9,578 nt of DNA from Firmicutes bacterium UBA5449. Its GTDB lineage: Bacteria; Bacillota; SHA-98; UBA4971. This document shows, piece after piece, positions 1 through 4,740 of the stretch. Both the position numbers and the translations under genes were made by a program. Every line of letters starts with the position of its first letter. Within the stretch, counting starts at the first letter, position 1. The DNA is taken from positions 6,565 through 16,142 of the forward strand of contig DIQZ01000019.1 in the NCBI GenBank assembly GCA_002424305.1. The letters run 5' to 3'. The notes under the pieces were generated by a model. That model ran no database searches and had not been told where the DNA came from. It saw only the letters and a list, made by a program, of their open reading frames with translations.

Positions 1-224
1 TCATGAACTGTTTTAGCGCCTGCATTCCGAAATGACGAAAGCTCTTCTTCACTGAGAGAAAGTAGTTGCTTGACGGTTGAGATGTTGTTTCTCCTGAGGA
101 CGTTTCTCGCACGTGTGCTGAGCTCATTGAGCACATCTGTAGGTATTGAATTGTCCTTGTAGATAGGAGAAACATTACCCTTCGGCATTGTCTCTGGATT
201 CTTATCATTTTCCCATATGAGCAT
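1..224 (-). CDS. RNA polymerase alpha-CTD-like helix-hairpin-helix protein, 5' part only
   Basis: This is a reverse-strand reading frame that starts with ATG at 224-222 and stays open through the window edge, giving 74 codons so far. After about 28 residues of unremarkable N-terminus, residues 29-74 follow the pattern of the RNA polymerase alpha subunit C-terminal domain: TDVLNELSTRARNVLRRNNI, then a run containing TVKQLLSLSEEEL and RNAGAKTVH. The family has paired helix-hairpin-helix motifs that bind DNA and protein partners. The protein is too short before this domain to be RpoA itself, so a stand-alone or differently fused alpha-CTD-like protein is more likely. A G-rich stretch (CGGGGGG on the coding strand, at about 233-239) can act as Shine-Dalgarno. 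Its promoter was not found with confidence. The domain call is fairly safe; the biological role is unknown. Confidence 0.72.
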   Translation of the reverse strand, partial: MLIWENDKNPETMPKGNVSPIYKDNSIPTDVLNELSTRARNVLRRNNISTVKQLLSLSEEELSSFRNAGAKTVH

Positions 225-535
225 TGGTCAACCCCCCGCGATACCGTAGAGCTATACCGGCAGTTCAGTCTTGAATTTTGAACCTATTGCCCAGTTTCTG
301 AATTTATGAATTCATCTACCTATGTTTCGGCACAAATGCGGAGTAAGTTGCAGCATGTTGCAGGGTGTTGCAATGACTATCATTTAATACCACTATTTCT
401 CTTTTCTTCTGCATTTGTCTTCCTAATCCTTTATCTGTAGCTTGTTGTGGGGGATCCTGTAGAATCCATTTTGTGTTCCACAGTGTGGCAAGTCGTGTGA
501 CTACATATATACAGTATCAGGTCGAGTAATTCGCC
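225..535. other. Gene-free intergenic stretch between divergent genes
   Basis: I see no convincing coding frame here. It separates the leftward alpha-CTD-like gene from the rightward LRR relic, so both upstream regions fall inside it. It holds a perfect 10-bp palindrome ATGAATTCAT at 306-315, three phased GTTGCA boxes (347-372), a pyrimidine-rich tract around 389-425, and an 11-bp inverted repeat CCACAGTGTGG at 478-488. No convincing -35/-10 pair is visible for either direction. Confidence 0.6.
347..372. repeat. Three GTTGCA boxes in exact 10-bp phase
   Basis: GTTGCA occurs at 347-352, 357-362 and 367-372, so the period is exactly 10 bp, about one helical turn. The four bases between boxes differ (GCAT, then GGGT), which suggests that the hexamer and its spacing are what is repeated. 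Helically phased direct repeats of this kind are typical of cooperative binding sites for a regulator. They lie about 120-150 bp upstream of the leftward alpha-CTD-like gene and about 165 bp upstream of the LRR relic. No regulator can be named. Confidence 0.55.
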
Positions 536-924
536 ATGACAATAACTAGGGGCTTGAGGGTGTTACAATTACTCTTTTTGTTGCGATAGAAATCAAGCCC
601 ATTACGTTTGCGGATCCCAATCTTGAAGCTTCTATCCGTGAGGCGATTGCTAAGCCCACCGGCGAGCTCATGAATATTGATGTGATGTACTTGGAGACGC
701 TGGACGCCGGTGAACGTGGCATATACAGTTTGGAAAGAATAGAGCACTTGGTCAATCTGTGGGAGCTTGACATTGGCCATAACAATATCTCAGAGCTCGG
801 TCCGCTTGCAGGGCTAATAAACCTGCAGAAACTCCTTCTCTATTGCAACGACTTCAGAGATATCAGCCGTCTGGTAGATAACCCAGGCCTTGGCTCGGGC
901 GACATTATCAACTTAACGTACTGA
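536..924 (+). pseudogene. Internalin-like leucine-rich repeat protein remnant, frameshifted and truncated
   Basis: ATG at 536 opens a short frame, MTITRGLRVLQLLFLLR, that reads like a basic-hydrophobic signal peptide and stops at TAG 587-589. The next frame, open from 550 to TGA 922-924, carries the expected continuation: ITFADPNLEASIREAIAK (from 601), the conserved cap of internalin-type LRR surface proteins. LRR units follow, such as LVNLWELDIGHNNISELGPL and LINLQKLLLYCNDFRDIS. Loss of one T from the T-run at 575-579 would explain the shift. Intact members normally have many 22-residue repeats and wall or matrix-binding domains; here only about two or three repeats remain. An internal ATG at 670 could start an 84-aa fragment, but it has no good Shine-Dalgarno and would miss the cap. 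Best read as a dead gene. Confidence 0.7.
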
Positions 925-1024
925 ACCCCAAGGCTCAGACTCATTTGGTCAATTCTTCCTAGACGGTTACCGGCGGGACGACATGGAGTTTGATCTAAAG
1001 GATGGCAGGCTTCTTGGACTGTGA
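917..1024 (+). pseudogene. Unidentified C-terminal coding relic after the LRR remnant
   Basis: A different frame from the LRR remnant is open from CGT 917 to TGA 1022-1024 and ends in FFLDGYRRDDMEFDLKDGRL plus LGL. The polar/hydrophobic composition looks protein-like, but there is no start codon with a ribosome binding site and I do not recognise the family. It may be the frameshifted tail of the LRR protein or a piece of another lost gene. Confidence that it was ever translated is low. Confidence 0.25.
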
Positions 1025-1058
1025 GCAGATCCACTTCGAAGTGAATAAGCTGTACTCG

Positions 1059-1094
1059 AAGAAAGCCCTCGTTTTCTTAAATGAGGGCTTTCTT
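1059..1094 (+). terminator. Terminator-like hairpin, 12-bp perfect stem
   Basis: AAGAAAGCCCTC (1059-1070) pairs perfectly with GAGGGCTTTCTT (1083-1094) around a 12-base loop. The A/T-rich outer part of the stem acts like the U-tract of an intrinsic terminator, although the bases after it (ATGTCATCATC) are not a strong T-run. It sits after the LRR relics and before the DUF3796 promoter, a natural place to insulate the next unit. Confidence 0.65.
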
Positions 1095-1138
1095 ATGTCA
1101 TCATCTCTTCCAAAAGCCTGCAGACTATCAAAATCTTG

Positions 1139-1167
1139 TTGACATCCAAGCACTAAGGTGATATATA
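1139..1167 (+). promoter_or_regulatory. Sigma-A-type promoter of the DUF3796/XRE unit
   Basis: A perfect -35 box TTGACA (1139-1144) is followed after 17 bases by TATATA (1162-1167). This is the best promoter match in the window. The predicted start would fall near 1174, inside the tandem 21-bp repeat, giving a short leader before the AGGAGG of the DUF3796 gene. Confidence 0.75.
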
Positions 1168-1198
1168 TGTCTCATAGGGTGATGTATATGTCACTATG
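1157..1198 (+). repeat. Tandem 21-bp repeat overlapping the -10 box, probable operator
   Basis: Two directly adjacent 21-bp units, 1157-1177 and 1178-1198, match at 16 of 21 positions; both begin GGTGAT and share TATATGTC. The second unit contains an imperfect dyad with arms GTGA (1180-1183) and TCAC (1192-1195). The array covers the -10 box and the predicted transcription start, so a bound protein would block transcription. The small XRE protein encoded in the same unit is the obvious candidate repressor, which would make the unit autoregulated. Binding is inferred. Confidence 0.6.
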
Positions 1199-1212
1199 AA
1201 GGAGGCGCTGTA

Positions 1213-1581
1213 ATGTCATCTGGAGGGGATAGAAAAAGACAATCCTTTTTAGGGTTCTTAGGATTTGCAGGTTTCATAGGATTTTCGTATTTTCACGATC
1301 ATAATGTAGCTACTCTTAGTTACTTCGCTTACTTTGGTTTCTTTGCTTACTTTTGGATAGCCAAAATAGCGAACCAGATGCCTGATGAACGGTATCTGGA
1401 GAACATAGCAAAAGCAAAATCTACCGCCTTTGATATTGCGATCATCGAATTGGTTGCCTTAAACTTGCTTTCGTTGTTTGGGTTTACGACAAAAGAAGTA
1501 CTGGTAGCGTTATTAGCGTTATGTTTCTCATCGCTCTTGATCATCTATGCGGTCAAGTTCTACCTACTGGAAGAGAAGTAG
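1213..1581 (+). CDS. DUF3796-like small membrane protein
   Basis: A 122-aa protein with an excellent Shine-Dalgarno, AAGGAGG at 1199-1205, seven bases before ATG. The N-terminus is a Phe/Gly-rich run (SFLGFLGFAGFIGF, residues 11-24), which is the hallmark of DUF3796. Hydrophobic segments lie near residues 11-26, 34-50, 73-90 and 95-117, so it is an integral membrane protein with about four spans. The loop at 51-70 is polar (residues 54-65 include QMPDERYLENIA). Members of this family often sit directly upstream of a small XRE regulator, as here: the next gene starts eight bases after the stop. Its biochemical function is not known. By analogy with other membrane-protein/XRE pairs it may sense an envelope or membrane signal or restrain the regulator; that is inference. 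No sign of decay is seen. Confidence 0.8.
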   Translation: MSSGGDRKRQSFLGFLGFAGFIGFSYFHDHNVATLSYFAYFGFFAYFWIAKIANQMPDERYLENIAKAKSTAFDIAIIELVALNLLSLFGFTTKEVLVALLALCFSSLLIIYAVKFYLLEEK

Positions 1582-1589
1582 GGAAGAGG

Positions 1590-1790
1590 ATGGCTAAATT
1601 CAAATGCAACTTAAAAAAATACCGTCAACTTGCTGAAATGACACAGGAAGAGTTGGCTGCGAGAGTAAATGTACGGCGTGAAACCATTGTCAGGCTTGAA
1701 GCAGGGAAATACAACCCATCTCTGAAACTGGCAATTGACATTTCCCGAGCGGTAAAAACTCCGATTGAAGATATTTTCATCTTTGATTAA
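1590..1790 (+). CDS. Small XRE-family transcriptional regulator
   Basis: A 66-aa protein that is almost entirely one Cro/C1-type helix-turn-helix domain. The motif runs from MTQEELAARV (residues 17-26) to VRRETIVRLEAGKYNPSL (28-45), and the C-terminus TPIEDIFIFD is the standard ending of the YgzD-like group. It should bind DNA as a dimer and has no sensory domain. The ATG at 1590 was chosen because the fold begins right after it (MAKFKCNLKKYRQLAEM). An upstream in-frame start at 1521 would add residues that merely overlap the DUF3796 gene. The eight-base gap to that gene and a purine-rich GGGAAGAGG before the ATG suggest coupled translation in one operon. The tandem repeat at 1157-1198 is its likely target. 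No terminator is evident after the stop. Confidence 0.88.
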   Translation: MAKFKCNLKKYRQLAEMTQEELAARVNVRRETIVRLEAGKYNPSLKLAIDISRAVKTPIEDIFIFD

Positions 1791-1805
1791 TTCTAATGAG
1801 CTGAT

Positions 1806-1851
1806 GGTTCTTTACTTGCCATATCTGAGTTTGAGAAAAGCATGGTAAAAT
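1806..1851 (+). promoter_or_regulatory. Putative extended -10 promoter module before the NUDIX remnant
   Basis: TAAAAT at 1846-1851 is preceded by TGG, giving an extended -10 element, about 38 bases before the NUDIX start. No good -35 is present at normal spacing. GGTTCTTTA lies 40 bases upstream of the -10 (1806-1814). The same arrangement recurs at 6126-6170, so this may be a shared regulatory block. Confidence 0.4.
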
Positions 1852-1888
1852 CAGAAGAAGAATATTTTGGAGAAGGAGCAGAAATCGT

Positions 1889-2213
1889 ATGCTGTTTGAC
1901 TGTGTATTAGGCCTTCAAGAAGTAGACAATGAATCAGCAAACATTAACCATAGAGAAGCTGTTAGAGCTATTATTCTACATTACGATAGTATCCTCATGG
2001 CGCATTCTAATAAAGGCGACTACAAGTTTCCCGGTGGTGGAGTAAACGGTGAAGAAAGTCACGGGGAAGCATTAAGGCGAGAATTGAGAGAAGAAAGAGG
2101 TTCTCAAAGGGGAAAACAATACTGCAAATCCTTGGGTATACAGGGAGACTGTTGTCTTAGGCGTCTTGAAAGCCTCAAGGATACCTAAGAACCTTCGTGC
2201 CAAGAGTGATTAG
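1889..2213 (+). pseudogene. NUDIX hydrolase with internal deletion and frameshift
   Basis: The first part, from ATG 1889 (AAGGAG at 1873-1878, ten bases upstream), encodes a normal NUDIX N-terminus. FPGGGVNGEE leads into the NUDIX box GX5EX7REUXEEXG, visible as E-SHGEALR-REL-R-EE-R-G; the glutamates bind the metal that hydrolyses a nucleoside diphosphate linked to X. After the box the frame drifts into nonsense and stops at 2188. The next frame, from about 2112 to TAG 2211-2213, instead reads ENNTANPWVYRETVVLGVLK, which matches the usual C-terminal NUDIX helix pattern (PW-RET-VL). About 40-50 residues that should lie between are missing, so the gene lost a middle segment and shifted frame near 2099-2112. 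The product would lack part of the fold. The family call is firm; inactivity is inferred. Confidence 0.72.
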
Positions 2214-2217
2214 AACG

Positions 2218-2246
2218 TTGCCCTTGCGACATTTGTGTAATATACT
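2218..2246 (+). promoter_or_regulatory. Promoter of the ABC-F transcription unit
   Basis: TTGCCC (2218-2223) and TATACT (2241-2246) are separated by exactly 17 bases. This places the start near 2253, giving an mRNA leader of about 200 bases before the ABC-F gene. The -35 box begins five bases after the end of the NUDIX remnant. Confidence 0.6.
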
Positions 2247-2295
2247 GAGAACTAATCAGACATATCAACCGCCAAGACGGCGAAAGGAGACAGCC

Positions 2296-2358
2296 ATGGA
2301 GATTCGACACATAACCTCAACTATTAGCATGGATCCGGTAAACGCAATATTATTCTAA
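2296..2358 (+). CDS. 20-aa leader peptide ORF upstream of the ABC-F gene
   Basis: ATG at 2296 is preceded by AAGGAG (2284-2289) with an ideal six-base spacer, a better ribosome binding site than that of the main gene. The ORF is 20 codons long, begins MEIRHITSTI, ends AILF and stops with TAA at 2356-2358. The stop directly abuts the first arm of the long-range hairpin (2359). Short, strongly translated ORFs in this position are the sensors in known ribosome-mediated attenuators of ABC-F and other ribosome-protection genes. The peptide has no recognised stall motif, and a leftover N-terminus of a lost gene is the alternative explanation. The position relative to the hairpins makes the leader role more likely. 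Confidence 0.55.
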   Translation: MEIRHITSTISMDPVNAILF

Positions 2359-2429
2359 GACCGGGGAGAACTAAGAGGTTGCCTGGCTGCTTCACATAAC
2401 GCCGAGGATAGATCTTGTTGCTCCCGGTC
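2359..2429 (+). promoter_or_regulatory. Putative antiterminator pairing in the ABC-F leader
   Basis: GACCGGGGAG (2359-2368) is complementary to CTCCCGGTC (2421-2429) over nine base pairs with one bulged G, enclosing a 52-base loop. The right arm is the same sequence that forms the left arm of the terminator-like hairpin at 2421-2443, so the two structures exclude each other. A ribosome finishing the leader ORF would cover the left arm and favour the terminator; a ribosome stalled earlier would leave it free. Confidence 0.5.
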
Positions 2430-2449
2430 AATCAGACAGGGGGATTTTT
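2421..2449 (+). terminator. Terminator-like hairpin that also carries the ABC-F Shine-Dalgarno
   Basis: CTCCC-G-GTC (2421-2429) folds onto GAC-A-GGGGG (2435-2443) around an AATCA loop. This gives eight pairs (one G-U) and one G/A mismatch, followed after one A by TTTTT (2445-2449). That is an intrinsic-terminator shape placed immediately before the ABC-F ATG at 2451. The GGGGG of the right arm is also the likely ribosome binding site, so the hairpin could limit both transcription and translation. Confidence 0.5.
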
Positions 2450-2450
2450 G

Positions 2451-4229
2451 ATGTCATGCCCACTGCTGCAAGCTAACGGACTATCCAAATCATATGGTTT
2501 CAGAGAGATATTCAATAACATAAGTTTCGTGCTTCGGGAAAGGGACAAGGTTGCTCTTGTAGGCCCTAACGGAGTCGGAAAATCTACGTTGCTTAAGATA
2601 TTAGCAGGTATAGAGAGCGCTACATCAGGTACAGTAACGCTCTTTGATGATACATCGAGTATAGGCTATGTTCCTCAAGATATAGATTTCGATCTCACCT
2701 TAACACCGTGGGATGTGTTGACTGGTGAACACAACAACCTAGGATGCCCGTCCTTCTCCGATGTGGCTGAGGCTTTGAGCCGATTCGGCTTCACTGACGA
2801 CGATTCCGATTATCTCATATCAAACCTGAGCGGTGGCGAGAAGACCCGACTTGCGCTGGCCAGGGTATGGGTTTTCCATCCTGACATTCTCTTGCTTGAT
2901 GAACCCACTAACTATTTGGATCACGATGCCTTGGATTGGCTGGAGGATTTTGTCCGCAGCTATCCGGGAACAGTCCTTGTGGTGTCACATGACAGGTACT
3001 TCCTGGACAGAGTGGTTGAGAGGGTCATTGAACTATCACCGAACCAAGCTACTGAATACAGAGGCAACTACACTGCATACCGAGAAGCAAAAAAGGAAGC
3101 CTTTGCTTCTCATTTAGCTAAGTATGAAAAAGAGCAGCAGGAAATACGCCGCATCGACGAGGCAATTGATCGACAGATAAGGTGGGCTGAAAAAGCTCAC
3201 AGAGATGCCGGTACTCATGACTTCTATCGCCGCAAGGCAAAAGAAGCGGCGAAGAGAGCAAAAGGTACAATGAGTCGGCTGGAATCTCTCAAGAAAACCA
3301 GTGTATCTAAACCGAAGCGGGAGCAAGCCATTACCTTTGATGGCTTTCAGGGAGAAGGCGGAGGACGCGTTATGGTCAGAGCTGACGGTCTGACTAAGAC
3401 CTTCGACAAGGTTCTGTTTCAGGCATCGGATTTTGGCGTCCAAAGGGGAGATAAGGCGGGCATAGTAGGACCTAACGGATCCGGAAAGACTACTTTGCTT
3501 AGACTAATCCTAGGGCAGGAACTCCCCTCTGAAGGCACAATCTGGGTGTCTCCCGGTGCAAGGATAGGTTATATGGATCAGCAGCTCGAAAATCTCGATC
3601 CGAAAGCTTCGGTCCTGGAGGAGGTTTTGAGCAGTTTCGAAAACCAAAGCCCTGAACTGGTAACCAAGGTCAGAACCATGCTTGGATGCTTCTTGTTCAC
3701 CTCCGATGATGTGAATAAACCTATAGAAGTACTCAGTTCCGGGGAGCGCAAGAGAGTCATGCTGATCAAGCTTCTTATGTCAAACCTAAACCTCCTAATC
3801 CTTGATGAACCTACTGAACATCTTGATCTTCTGTCCAGGGATAAGTTGGAGGAAGCGCTCGCTTCTTATGGTGGTACCGTAATCCTCGTGTCACACGATA
3901 GATATCTTCTGAAGAAGGTATGCACTAAGGTATTATCTATCGAGAATCAAAAAATCCGAACTTACCTGGGTGGATTCGAGGAATATCATGAGAGGCGAAA
4001 GGATAAGGCCAGGCGTCATAAGGCAAGGCTTCCCGCAGCCGATGAAGCGCAGCGGAACCAAGAGGTGTTACCCAGAGTGCGCGCTGAAGAGAAACTGCTG
4101 CTGGAAACTAAACTGGCACGGCTTAACTCTCAGCTTTCTATGATGACAAAAGGTGAGCCCGATTATCAGGATATAGAGAAGGAGTTTTTTGAGATTGCCG
4201 GGCGATTGCGTCAAAATCTCAAATCATGA
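2451..4229 (+). CDS. ABC-F ATPase (ribosome-associated, possible antibiotic-resistance type)
   Basis: A 592-aa protein with two ABC ATPase domains in one chain and no membrane segment. Domain 1: Walker A GPNGVGKS (38-45), signature LSGGE (126-130), Walker B ILLLDE (146-151), switch His180. Domain 2: GPNGSGKT (340-347), LSSGE (428-432), LLILDE (448-453), His482. A charged helical linker (about 205-300) is the P-site tRNA interaction region of this family. A coiled-coil tail (about 545-592) resembles that of Firmicute YdiF/YfmM-like members. ABC-F proteins bind the ribosomal E site and either relieve stalling or displace antibiotics. The ATG at 2451 was chosen (AGGGGG at 2438-2443) over an in-frame TTG at 2415, which lies inside the regulatory hairpin. 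The attenuator-like leader argues for a drug-inducible resistance role, but the subclass cannot be settled by eye. All catalytic residues are intact. Confidence 0.93.
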   Translation: MSCPLLQANGLSKSYGFREIFNNISFVLRERDKVALVGPNGVGKSTLLKILAGIESATSGTVTLFDDTSSIGYVPQDIDFDLTLTPWDVLTGEHNNLGCPSFSDVAEALSRFGFTDDDSDYLISNLSGGEKTRLALARVWVFHPDILLLDEPTNYLDHDALDWLEDFVRSYPGTVLVVSHDRYFLDRVVERVIELSPNQATEYRGNYTAYREAKKEAFASHLAKYEKEQQEIRRIDEAIDRQIRWAEKAHRDAGTHDFYRRKAKEAAKRAKGTMSRLESLKKTSVSKPKREQAITFDGFQGEGGGRVMVRADGLTKTFDKVLFQASDFGVQRGDKAGIVGPNGSGKTTLLRLILGQELPSEGTIWVSPGARIGYMDQQLENLDPKASVLEEVLSSFENQSPELVTKVRTMLGCFLFTSDDVNKPIEVLSSGERKRVMLIKLLMSNLNLLILDEPTEHLDLLSRDKLEEALASYGGTVILVSHDRYLLKKVCTKVLSIENQKIRTYLGGFEEYHERRKDKARRHKARLPAADEAQRNQEVLPRVRAEEKLLLETKLARLNSQLSMMTKGEPDYQDIEKEFFEIAGRLRQNLKS

Positions 4230-4264
4230 ATCGGTGCATACATAGCAATGATAGTGATTAACGC

Positions 4265-4335
4265 ATGCGAATTGACAACCTGGAAGATCTACTGAAAGGG
4301 CGGTAATGAACGTCGAGTTAATAGGAGGTTGGTAA
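4265..4335 (+). other. Two tiny overlapping ORFs before the SDR fragment
   Basis: ATG 4265 gives the 13-aa MRIDNLEDLLKGR, whose TAA shares its last A with ATG 4306. That second start gives MNVELIGGW, ending at TAA 4333-4335, just before the SDR fragment start. The tight stop/start arrangement resembles the edges of former genes in an operon rather than functional peptides. No family is recognisable and translation is uncertain. Confidence 0.2.
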
Positions 4336-4336
4336 G

Positions 4337-4432
4337 ATGCACGAAGGCTCTGTAGCTTTTCTCGCTTCAGAGGACGCATCTGGAATCACCGGGGCGATCA
4401 TCCCTGTAGACGCCGGTTTTCCGTTGACCTAA
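4337..4432 (+). pseudogene. C-terminal fragment of a short-chain dehydrogenase/reductase (SDR)
   Basis: The 31-codon frame from ATG 4337 reads VAFLASEDASGITGAIIPVD followed by AGFPLT and a stop. This is the nearly invariant C-terminal motif of classical SDRs (FLAS...S-ITG--I-VDGG), in which the last strand and tail pack against the NAD(P) domain. The Rossmann fold (TGxxxGIG) and catalytic YxxxK parts, about 210 residues, are absent upstream. GGAGG at 4324-4328 and an in-frame ATG happen to precede the fragment, so a peptide could be made, but it cannot be an enzyme. It is a relic of a deleted gene. The family identification is confident for such a short piece. Confidence 0.7.
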
Positions 4433-4538
4433 TCCTGGCTTCCTGACAAATATGCTAATTCTTGTTACGTGACACGGATGATGAATTCACCGGTCAATTA
4501 CGACCTGTTTACACCAATTATGCCCTGGAGGAATAGCT
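4433..4538. other. Relic-rich spacer without a supported gene
   Basis: A 29-codon ORF (ATG 4478 to TAA 4565-4567, beginning MMNSPVNYDLF) spans most of this stretch. It lacks a Shine-Dalgarno and overlaps the better-supported 40-aa ORF. I see no convincing promoter or hairpin. It is part of the 470-base patchwork between the ABC-F gene and the 2H phosphoesterase fragment. Confidence 0.3.
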
Positions 4539-4661
4539 ATGGCCTTGGATGGTCATTCACGCTATAAGCAATGTGGTAGGCTAGTGAGAAGATCTCCACG
4601 AAACCCTAACGAAGACAAATGGCCATTGAACCAGGTGTTTAATGATGAGATTCAAGATTGA
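4539..4661 (+). CDS. Small 40-aa ORF overlapping the DUF5615 fragment
   Basis: ATG 4539 has a good ribosome binding site (GGAGG at 4527-4531) and opens a basic then acidic 40-residue frame starting MALDGHSRYKQCGRLVRRSP and ending in EIQD. The stop lies 17-20 bases inside the DUF5615 fragment start (ATG 4642/4645). A short upstream ORF overlapping a PIN-like protein is the usual layout of antitoxin/toxin pairs, but this sequence does not match the DUF433-type partner I would expect. It may be the trimmed remains of one or an unrelated peptide. Confidence 0.35.
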   Translation: MALDGHSRYKQCGRLVRRSPRNPNEDKWPLNQVFNDEIQD

Positions 4662-4740
4662 TGAGAATCTACCGGTAGAATGCGTTGACGTTCTCAAAAG
4701 TAATGAGAACTCAGACACCGAAAGAAATGTTAACAACTGA
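4642..4740 (+). pseudogene. N-terminal fragment of a DUF5615 (PIN-like) protein
   Basis: From tandem ATGs (4642, 4645) the frame reads MRFKIDENLPVECVDVLKS, the conserved opening of DUF5615 proteins. In that family the DEN aspartate is part of the acidic PIN-like active site and the full length is about 110-120 residues. Here the homology ends after about 20 residues and the frame stops at TGA 4738-4740, so nearly the whole fold, including the later acidic residues, is gone. Such proteins usually act as the toxin-like member of a two-gene module with a small DNA-binding partner; the overlapping ORF upstream may be what is left of it. The deletion end near 4705-4742 is also where the 2H phosphoesterase fragment begins, so one event may have fused the two genes. 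Confidence 0.6.

Noticed and set aside
347..372. CRISPR-like or replication iteron array
   Set aside because: The units are only 6 bp with 4-bp gaps, there are three copies, and there is no rep gene or cas gene nearby; a regulator site is more plausible.
2415..2450. TTG 2415 as start of the ABC-F protein, adding 12 residues
   Set aside because: The added residues are not part of the family, they lie inside the hairpin region, and ATG 2451 has its own G-rich Shine-Dalgarno and fits the usual N-terminus.
3114..3443. 109-codon open frame on the - strand within the ABC-F gene
   Set aside because: It is antisense to the ABC-F linker, without a ribosome binding site or family features.
4478..4567. 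29-aa ORF
   Set aside because: It has no Shine-Dalgarno, overlaps a better-initiated ORF and shows no recognisable family.
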